Shown here: positions 9,401-15,003 of the stretch, in pieces
Layout: every line of letters begins with the position of its first letter
Numbering within the stretch: the first letter of the stretch is position 1
NCBI GenBank assembly: GCA_025602915.1
Contig: JAHLJZ010000020.1
Location: 312,001 to 327,003, forward strand
Length of the DNA: 15,003 bases
Direction of reading: 5' to 3'
From: Paraphysoderma sedebokerense
Taxonomy: Eukaryota > Blastocladiomycota > Physodermatomycetes > Physodermatales > Physodermataceae
Position numbers and translations under genes: made by a program
The notes under the pieces: generated by a model
Seen by the model: only the letters and a program-made list of their open reading frames with translations
Databases searched by the model: none
What the model was told of the DNA's origin: nothing

Positions 9401-10024
9401 ACTACCTCGCCGGCGACTTCGTCATTGTTTATGTCACAAGAACACAATAATTTCAAGGGACGATTGAAGATAGATGCGACGGGCAATGAAAGATTAGATG
9501 ACTTTGTTCTTCCTAAAGTCGGTGAAATCTATTTGCCCGGACTTCCGAGTTCTATCAAAGAAGTATGGGACGAATTCATGCATGGAAGGAATGGCCAATG
9601 CCCTATTCGGTTATTGAATGAAAAATTTGGAAGTTCATGGAGAACTGAGAACAAATTGTCAAAAGCATACAGCAACCGGAAAGTTCTATATCGACGGGTG
9701 ATAATGTGCGGTTTAACAAGAAACTGCAGTTTTGATGAAGCTGCAAAACGATTAGATTATGAACGTGTAGAAATTGGATTCACCGTGGATCAGTTCAGAA
9801 GATACATTATGTTCGGTAGTTCCATGCAGACCTATAAAGCGGCAGAAGAATGGGAAAAATACATGCGGGAATCAAGGAAGCGGAAAAGAAAAGGATTACC
9901 ACCAATACAAGAAGGTGCGGTGAAGGTCGCAGAGGTTGAACTCTCTCATGCCGATAAAATGCTGGACAAGATAATAGGAAAAGGCGTTATTGATAAGGAG
10001 AGTTTTAGGGACGTTTATCGTTAA
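6422..10024 (+). CDS. CryptonF/Ndc10-like tyrosine recombinase with N-terminal zinc ribbon and C-terminal GCR1_C domain (copy 1), spliced
   Basis: Proposed exons are 6422-6450 (uncertain), 6542-6694, 6823-7279, 7338-7517, 7578-7738, 7795-8068, 8134-8267, 8336-8453, 8511-8839, 8903-9239 and 9302-10024. They total 2,895 nt (964 residues), and all junctions keep phase. Domains: Cys4 ribbon (C22, C25, C50, C53); Ser/Thr-rich linker to about 165; Ndc10-like N-terminal helices (about 200-325, with HPRGDLVKS); catalytic core (KKDRGLSTILDSY onward). Catalytic candidates are Arg378 in LTRGDELRR, His505 and Arg508 in THAQR, Trp531 in IGRW and nucleophile Tyr540 in SSYLSRF. IEPPKSLQEKLFPELE and the IFQDAV block match the Ndc10 family. 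A coiled coil spans about 683-718, and GCR1_C about 813-875 (VWDEFMHGRNGQ, SSWRT). This family cuts and rejoins DNA through a 3'-phosphotyrosine to excise and integrate the element; GCR1_C binds DNA. No disabling stop or lost core residue was seen, so it may be active. Confidence 0.85.
6542..6694 (+). other. Exon encoding Cys4 zinc ribbon at the recombinase N terminus (copy 1)
   Basis: The exon follows a pyrimidine-rich acceptor (CTCCCACTCAG) and ends AG|GTGTTG. It joins 6823 in phase (AG+G, Arg), which is the reason to count it as part of the recombinase gene. It encodes ETHECKKCGEKD, then a 24-residue spacer between cysteine pairs, then CYKCG. C-x2-C-x24-C-x2-C with a central aromatic and DG resembles zinc ribbons found beside HNH and other mobile-element nucleases. 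The upstream exon supplying the ATG (6422-6450, donor GTGTGT) is only one of several options. Confidence 0.6.
9138..9200 (+). repeat. Three tandem 21-bp repeats encoding heptads (copy 1)
   Basis: Units at 9138-9158, 9159-9179 and 9180-9200 encode KREVAYV, KREVADV and KRDIAGV. Hydrophobic positions at four-and-three spacing continue into VRRGLELI, so this is a coiled-coil stretch in the recombinase, probably for dimer or tetramer formation. The near-identical DNA units point to expansion by slippage or unequal crossover. Confidence 0.75.
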
Positions 10025-10075
10025 TTACATTATTGTATTTATTCATTGCTTGTATTACAGCACAAAAAATGTCAA

Positions 10076-10646
10076 TCAATTAATACCATCTGTTTTGTCT
10101 TTTTGAATCCGATTGTACCATTCAATAACAGTTGACACCCGCTTCAGAAAAAATTTCAACATAATGTAAACGTCCGCCAGGTCATCCTTCTTGTCCGCGT
10201 TTTGGTAGGATAGATGTACTTCGTCATCCGCAAATGTTAAAGCATGTTCTTTTAGCAGGCAGTTAACTAAAATAACTGCTTCTTTCTTTCGGAAATAATG
10301 CGTGTTCCCACTAGCCTTGCCCTTGTCACCCCTCCCCTTAAGGAATTTCTTATCCATATGCGTCACAGTGTTCCAGCGGAGCAGCAGCTGTTGCCTGTTC
10401 TTTCCGAAAGCTGCTAACTGAGCGAGGTTCAAATTCATCTGCGGAACCACCTACTGCGGCGAACAAGAGCGACTCGATTGTCTTATTCTGGTTTGATGCA
10501 TGATGTTGTTTCTCGATTAAAAAATAATAGTCTTTGACTGAGGTGCATGGCAACACCATTTCTTTGGGGACAATCTTAGAAAGCTTTGAATGATAAGCAG
10601 CCACCGTTACTTTCTCTTTGATATCCAGCTTCAGCCAAGTGGTCAT
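10076..10646 (-). CDS. RuvC-like Holliday-junction resolvase (Ydc2 / A22-type), N-terminally incomplete (copy 1)
   Basis: Proposed exons on the minus strand are 10646-10455 and 10417-10076, with a 37-nt intron (GTAGGT to CTCAG, phase 0), giving 177 codons. Family signs, in order: FLIEKQ (strand with the second catalytic acid, Glu45) followed by NKTIESLLFA; a strand-like LLLRWNTV then MDKKFL; THYFRKKEAV (the Y-x-x-R-K block); and KKDDLADVYIML, the terminal helix carrying the last catalytic Asp residues. Such enzymes have an RNase H fold and cleave four-way DNA junctions symmetrically. The opening strand with the D-x-G-x-x-N motif is missing, so this fragment alone should be inactive. The first five residues, including the ATG, come from the start of copy 2, so the frame spans the tandem junction. 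Its stop lies 51 bp from the recombinase stop. A 67-nt intron is also in phase but removes residues that fit the fold. Confidence 0.7.
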
Positions 10647-10653
10647 TCATCTT

Positions 10654-10667
10654 TACGACGCGTCGTA
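10654..10667. repeat. 14-bp perfect palindrome (copy 2)
   Basis: Second occurrence of TACGACGCGTCGTA, 22 bp inside the tandem junction. In copy 2 it lies just upstream of the junction ATG on the minus strand, so it could also act as a control site for that frame. Confidence 0.6.
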
Positions 10668-10700
10668 TGAGCCATATCGGATCTAAGAGTTTCCCATAAC

Positions 10701-10710
10701 GTCGTACGAC
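10701..10710. repeat. 10-bp perfect palindrome (copy 2)
   Basis: Second occurrence of GTCGTACGAC, with the same spacing from the 14-bp palindrome as in copy 1. Confidence 0.55.
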
Positions 10711-10793
10711 TGAGACCATACTGACGCGGTTGCTTAACAAATGCAAGCCTTCCTCATCAATACTTTATATCTATACCCTACTTATTACACAAA

Positions 10794-13700
10794 ATGATCT
10801 CATTAAGTCTTCCACCACTTCAGTGTGTCCGCAGAATGCAGCATCCGACCTCATCATCAACTGGTTTGTGCTTCACAACATTGAATCCTCAAATACTTGA
10901 TCCTCCCACTCAGTCCCTTGCTCCGTCCAATAGCCGAAACTCATGAATGCAAAAAATGCGGTGAAAAAGATGCAGCGAAATTTGGAAAATACAAGAATCG
11001 TGATGGTTCTATCAAGGGACTTCGGCCGACTTGCTATAAATGTGGCCAATCTACCATTAAGAAAAGGTGTTGAAGTTTGAACGCTTTTCATCGCGTGTTT
11101 GATATTATTCAAACCTAAATTCTTTTAAAGCATAACATAACATAACTAATAAAGGAATCCGTCCTTCATATTGCCTCCTCTTGTTGCTACATAGGGCATC
11201 CTCGAACCAGCCGGCAGATCTCACACAGAAATCGTCAAACTGTACTCCTACTTCAAATGGCGATACAACTGCCTCCACCGAACCAAATAGTTATGCTCCA
11301 ACATCCACTACTGAAGACAAAGTCGAGTCGTTATTAGTCAAAGATACGGACGCAAAGACCCCCGAAATTGCACAATGTCAGGTAGAAGCGACGAATTCGT
11401 CCGTCAGCAGTTCAGCGCGCAAGAGAACGGTTGAGGTGGCATTTGAGGAAGGCAACAACGAATCAGTGAATGCGGATCAACTGGAACCAAAGGAAACACC
11501 TTATGCAGAAACTAGAAAAGAGTACGTTGCTGCGGTCTCAAAGTTGAGTGCTGCAGCTTTCAATATAAGGAAAGACGTCCGAAACCTGGCAAAGAAGAGT
11601 AGATCAAACAACACGAATCAATCGTACACATCATATAAACGGGCTTATCAGGTAGTAGCATGACCCTGAATTTTCAAATATTGCTTCTAACATGTTGTCT
11701 CCGTGCTAGGAATATTGTGATATGGTCAAGGATGAAGAACTATTGCTCCCTAACGAGATTGAGGTAGGGGGGTATTTGTTACCAAGCGATGATAGGATTG
11801 CACATTTTGTACAACATTACATGCATACATTGTGGCCTCAGCGTCGAAAAAGGAAGTCCAAGAATGCCGAGTCCGAAACGGCTAGCTTCGTACGTTCCCC
11901 TCTCGATCATCATGATTCTTGATGAAGTCTATCATTAACATTCTTGCAGTCGGTTTGCAAACAAGCTGTGAGTGCAGTTGTGGATTTGTGGAAAGATCTA
12001 AAAGCAACACTGAATTACCCTCCAGATAAGGTTGTGCCACACCCAAGAGGCGATCTGGTTAAATCGGTTTTGGATTCGATAGAAAGCACGGAGTCTGAAC
12101 GTATCAGAAAGTGAGTAAATTATACTTCTATTGGTTTCGGTTATCAGTACTAATCAGTCCCATTAGGCATAAAAAAGACAGGGGCTTGTCTACAATTTTG
12201 GATTCATATTCAGACCAACAGCTGGACGAAATGATTGAAATACTTTACCAGTCACCGGACCCAACTGACTTCACTCGAACTTTAATATTTCTGATAGTCG
12301 GTGAAGTGTTTCTGACAAGAGGAGATGAATTGCGCAGGGTCGAATTTGGAGATATGTACATAATGGATTGGCCGGAATCGATGGGACCAACAAAATGTCG
12401 TGCGATGATTTACGCAATTGACCGAACTAAAACCACGCAGGTATTCATTTTCTGAATGAGCATATATCATTCTTGGATCTTTCGTCCTGATTCTTCATTA
12501 TCAAGCGAGGACATCTATATGCATCGGCTATTCGGCATCGCCTACCTCACCTGTGCTCATTCGTTGCGGTTGGTCTGTCTTTCCTGGTCCGCTTTCACCT
12601 GAATCATGAACCTTTTCCTGACTTCACCGACGGCTCATGGTAAGTGAGCGGTGCGTCAATTTGTTTATTCCCGTGGCGGACCTAATCTTTGCTTACTCTT
12701 CCTGTAGGGCGGACCGAAAACTTGTCATTGCAGAATCCGACCAACCTTCGGAACAGTTGGATTATGGAACCCAGTTGAAAAAAACCTCACAAATATACGA
12801 AGCAATAGGACATATTTCATCTAAGGTCAGTGTTGCTATCAAAGTATCTATATGTAGCAAGAGTATTGATCATTGCCTACAGAAAACGCATGCTCAAAGA
12901 GGTCGGGGTGCGCGGAAAGCTGAATTTGGCGGCGCATCTGAAGATCAGATTCGTAAAATTGGTCGTTGGCAACAGGACGCTTTGGGGAGCTCGTATCTCA
13001 GTAGATTTTCTTTTCCGACTACAGCTATTATGTGTGGTCATGGGGATAGTCGAGGTGGATTTTTCGTTGCACGGGCCCATATTGAGCCTCCTAAATCATT
13101 GCAGGAAAAGCTGTTCCCCGAGTTAGAGGCTAAGGTTGCAGACATGGAGCGAGAAAATACCAGAGACATAAGCGCAGTTCACTTCATCAATCTCTTGCGT
13201 TATCTTCGAATGTGCGTTTTGCGATTATGATACATAACTCTTTTATCATCCCCGCCATTGACTTTATTTTAAAGCACGATCTTTCAGGATGCTGTCTGTT
13301 TGATGGATCGATATCCTACTTGCGTCTTATGGAACGCGGTACTGTTTCAGGATCCAGAATTCTTAGAGTTTAAGGTAGCTTTAAAGGCACATTTAGCGAC
13401 CGATCCAGAGAAGAAGTTCATCCAAGATCGTTTACGAAAAGCAGATCCCGCCGCTGCAGCTTACCTATCTAGACTTGATGCTAACCTGACAGACGTTAAG
13501 CAAGAGTTCAAGCGAGAGGTGGCATATGTTAAACGAGAGGTTGCAGATGTCAAACGAGATATTGCTGGTGTCCGGCGAGGCTTAGAGCTTATCTTAGAAC
13601 ATCTTGTACCGGTGAGAATTGAAGATTACCATCGCCGTGAAGAGGCCATTTCTGACCAATGTTTGACTTCAAGGGGAAATACGACACCTCGGAATTTTGT

Positions 13701-14396
13701 GATGACTCCCGCACAGTCTCCAATACTGATCGTTCTTTTCCCAACCAACTGCCACCGGCACAAAAAACCCCAACTACCTCGCCGGCGACTTCGTCATTGT
13801 TTATGTCACAAGAACACAATAATTTCAAGGGACGATTGAAGATAGATGCGACGGGCAATGAAAGATTAGATGACTTTGTTCTTCCTAAAGTCGGTGAAAT
13901 CTATTTGCCCGGACTTCCGAGTTCTATCAAAGAAGTATGGGACGAATTCATGCATGGAAGGAATGGCCAATGCCCTATTCGGTTATTGAATGAAAAATTT
14001 GGAAGTTCATGGAGAACTGAGAACAAATTGTCAAAAGCATACAGCAACCGGAAAGTTCTATATCGACGGGTGATAATGTGCGGTTTAACAAGAAACTGCA
14101 GTTTTGATGAAGCTGCAAAACGATTAGATTATGAACGTGTAGAAATTGGATTCACCGTGGATCAGTTCAGAAGATACATTATGTTCGGTAGTTCCATGCA
14201 GACCTATAAAGCGGCAGAAGAATGGGAAAAATACATGCGGGAATCAAGGAAGCGGAAAAGAAAAGGATTACCACCAATACAAGAAGGTGCGGTGAAGGTC
14301 GCAGAGGTTGAACTCTCTCATGCCGATAAAATGCTGGACAAGATAATAGGAAAAGGCGTTATTGATAAGGAGAGTTTTAGGGACGTTTATCGTTAA
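10794..14396 (+). CDS. CryptonF/Ndc10-like tyrosine recombinase with zinc ribbon and GCR1_C domain (copy 2), spliced
   Basis: Exon structure is that of copy 1 shifted by 4,372: 10794-10822 (uncertain), 10914-11066, 11195-11651, 11710-11889, 11950-12110, 12167-12440, 12506-12639, 12708-12825, 12883-13211, 13275-13611 and 13674-14396. No substitutions were seen in the encoded protein, so the catalytic Arg, HxxR, Trp and Tyr and both DNA-binding ends are present. The intron at 12826-12882 (57 nt, no stop, multiple of three) could be retained without breaking the frame, but splicing it out restores the family alignment just before THAQR. The gene lies head-to-tail behind copy 1, with the convergent resolvase fragment of copy 1 between the two recombinase genes. 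Confidence 0.83.
10914..11066 (+). other. Exon encoding Cys4 zinc ribbon (copy 2)
   Basis: Identical to 6542-6694. It encodes the C-x2-C-x24-C-x2-C ribbon and joins 11195 in phase 2. The intron between them (11067-11194) contains an ATAAC triple repeat near a TAACTAAT branch-like sequence. Confidence 0.55.
13510..13572 (+). repeat. Three tandem 21-bp repeats encoding heptads (copy 2)
   Basis: Second occurrence of the KREVAYV/KREVADV/KRDIAGV-coding units. The unit number equals that of copy 1, so no expansion or contraction has happened since the two copies separated. Confidence 0.7.
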
Positions 14397-14447
14397 TTAC
14401 ATTATTGTATTTATTCATTGCTTGTATTACAGCACAAAAAATGTCAA

Positions 14448-15003
14448 TCAATTAATACCATCTGTTTTGTCTTTTTGAATCCGATTGTACCATTCAATAA
14501 CAGTTGACACCCGCTTCAGAAAAAATTTCAACATAATGTAAACGTCCGCCAGGTCATCCTTCTTGTCCGCGTTTTGGTAGGATAGATGTACTTCGTCATC
14601 CGCAAATGTTAAAGCATGTTCTTTTAGCAGGCAGTTAACTAAAATAACTGCTTCTTTCTTTCGGAAATAATGCGTGTTCCCACTAGCCTTGCCCTTGTCA
14701 CCCCTCCCCTTAAGGAATTTCTTATCCATATGCGTCACAGTGTTCCAGCGGAGCAGCAGCTGTTGCCTGTTCTTTCCGAAAGCTGCTAACTGAGCGAGGT
14801 TCAAATTCATCTGCGGAACCACCTACTGCGGCGAACAAGAGCGACTCGATTGTCTTATTCTGGTTTGATGCATGATGTTGTTTCTCGATTAAAAAATAAT
14901 AGTCTTTGACTGAGGTGCATGGCAACACCATTTCTTTGGGGACAATCTTAGAAAGCTTTGAATGATAAGCAGCCACCGTTACTTTCTCTTTGATATCCAG
15001 CTT
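14448..15003 (-). CDS. RuvC-like Holliday-junction resolvase (copy 2), 5' end beyond the window
   Basis: Exons are 15003-14827 (partial) and 14789-14448, with the same 37-nt intron at 14790-14826. It carries the same FLIEKQ, THYFRKKEAV and KKDDLADV blocks as copy 1. The frame is open through the last base of the window, entering with the codon for the Lys of KLDIKEKV. Unlike copy 1, no ATG from a following unit is visible. If the genome continues into a unique right flank, this is the copy that could still carry the missing N-terminal Asp strand. If instead a third unit follows, it would begin at the same junction ATG as copy 1. Confidence 0.68.

Larger units (their letters stand above)
6260..10631 (+). 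mobile_element. Crypton-type tyrosine-recombinase element, copy 1 (4,372 bp)
   Basis: First of two head-to-tail copies. The left edge is fixed by divergence of the flank (TCATCC before 6260, against CAGCTT before 10632) and the right edge by the start of copy 2. It encodes a CryptonF/Ndc10-like tyrosine recombinase with a GCR1_C domain on the plus strand and a convergent, truncated RuvC-like resolvase on the minus strand. The ends are not inverted repeats of each other, there is no LTR, and no DDE or reverse transcriptase was seen. That fits Cryptons, which move through a circular DNA form using a tyrosine recombinase. Because the resolvase gene is cut at the right edge, the true element may be longer, with the unit reflecting a duplication breakpoint. 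Confidence 0.75.
10643..10753 (-). other. Small minus-strand open frame with helix-turn-helix-like motif (copy 2)
   Basis: Identical to the frame at 6271-6381, with QYGLSRTTLWETL and a basic tail. Here its stop (10643-10645) lies across the ATG (10644-10646) of the junction-spanning resolvase frame, so the two overlap in different frames. No upstream exon was found. Confidence 0.2.
10632..10793. promoter_or_regulatory. Left terminal region of copy 2 and tandem junction
   Basis: Same content as 6260-6421: palindromes at 10654-10667 and 10701-10710, and a TATA-like stretch at 10764-10775. It directly abuts the right end of copy 1 (CCAGCTT|CAGCC). It also provides the ATG (10644-10646, minus strand) and first five codons for the copy 1 resolvase frame. 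Confidence 0.4.
10632..15003 (+). mobile_element. Crypton-type tyrosine-recombinase element, copy 2 (4,372 bp)
   Basis: Direct repeat of 6260-10631 at an offset of exactly 4,372 bp. All predicted peptides are identical and every stretch compared base by base matched. Position 15003 corresponds to the last base of copy 1 (10631), so the window ends exactly one full period after the copy 1/copy 2 junction. That indicates a very recent duplication or insertion, gene-conversion homogenisation, or an assembler unrolling of a repeat. The right flank is not visible. Confidence 0.75.

Noticed and set aside
9240-9467. Continuation of the coiled-coil frame to a stop at 9467
   Set aside because: The tail is a low-complexity Pro/His/Arg peptide. 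Splicing 9240-9301 (GTGAGA to TTCAAG) leads in phase to the GCR1_C exon.
6422-10024. Starship captain (DUF3435-type) recombinase
   Set aside because: The KKDRGLSTILDSY, IEPPKSLQEKLFP and IFQDAV blocks plus GCR1_C fit Ndc10/CryptonF proteins better. A captain-like role in a larger element is kept only as a hypothesis.
6260-10631. Terminal inverted repeats or LTRs at the unit ends
   Set aside because: The left end (CAGCCAAGTGG) and the reverse complement of the right end (AAGCTGGATATC) do not match, and there is no internal direct terminal repeat. A DDE transposon or LTR element is not supported.
1-15003. CRISPR arrays, tRNA or rRNA genes
   Set aside because: No regularly spaced repeats with spacers and no cloverleaf or rRNA signature were recognised on reading. 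The only large repeat is the 4,372-bp unit.

Overview
The window looks like nuclear DNA from a fungus, probably an early-diverging one (chytrid- or Mucoromycota-like; inferred). The reasons are short spliceosomal introns (mostly 57-136 nt, GTATGT/GTRAGT-type donors, one TACTAAT branch site), a fungal-type RPAP3 gene, and a mobile element whose recombinase resembles fungal Crypton (CryptonF/Ndc10-like) proteins with a GCR1_C DNA-binding domain. No rRNA, tRNA or CRISPR array was recognised.

Layout. (1) 407-2667, plus strand: an eight-exon gene for RPAP3, the TPR adaptor of the Hsp90-R2TP complex. (2) 2668-3697: no supported gene. (3) 3698-5770: two intronless, about 80% identical seven-helix membrane proteins in convergent (tail-to-tail) orientation, with GPCR-like topology and a conserved cysteine pair. 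(4) 5771-6259: no supported gene. (5) 6260-15003: two head-to-tail copies of a 4,372-bp unit (6260-10631 and 10632-15003). No difference was found wherever they were compared, and the window stops at the exact last base of the second copy.

Each unit carries a reconstructable eleven-exon gene of about 964 codons. It joins an N-terminal Cys4 zinc ribbon, an Ndc10/CryptonF-like tyrosine recombinase with apparently complete R, HxxR, W and Y residues, a three-heptad coiled coil, and a C-terminal GCR1_C domain. Every exon junction was phased by hand and is consistent; only the first tiny exon is a guess. Convergent to it, 51 bp away, is a minus-strand gene fragment whose motifs match RuvC-like Holliday-junction resolvases of the Ydc2 / poxvirus A22 type. 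It lacks the first catalytic Asp strand because the unit boundary cuts the gene.

Working model (inference): the unit is a Crypton-type element, or the recombinase end of a larger one, that pairs a tyrosine recombinase, which makes Holliday junctions, with a junction-resolving nuclease. The tandem junction equals the junction a circular form would have, and it supplies an ATG for the resolvase fragment. The main caveat is that the exact duplication at the window edge may be an assembly product.
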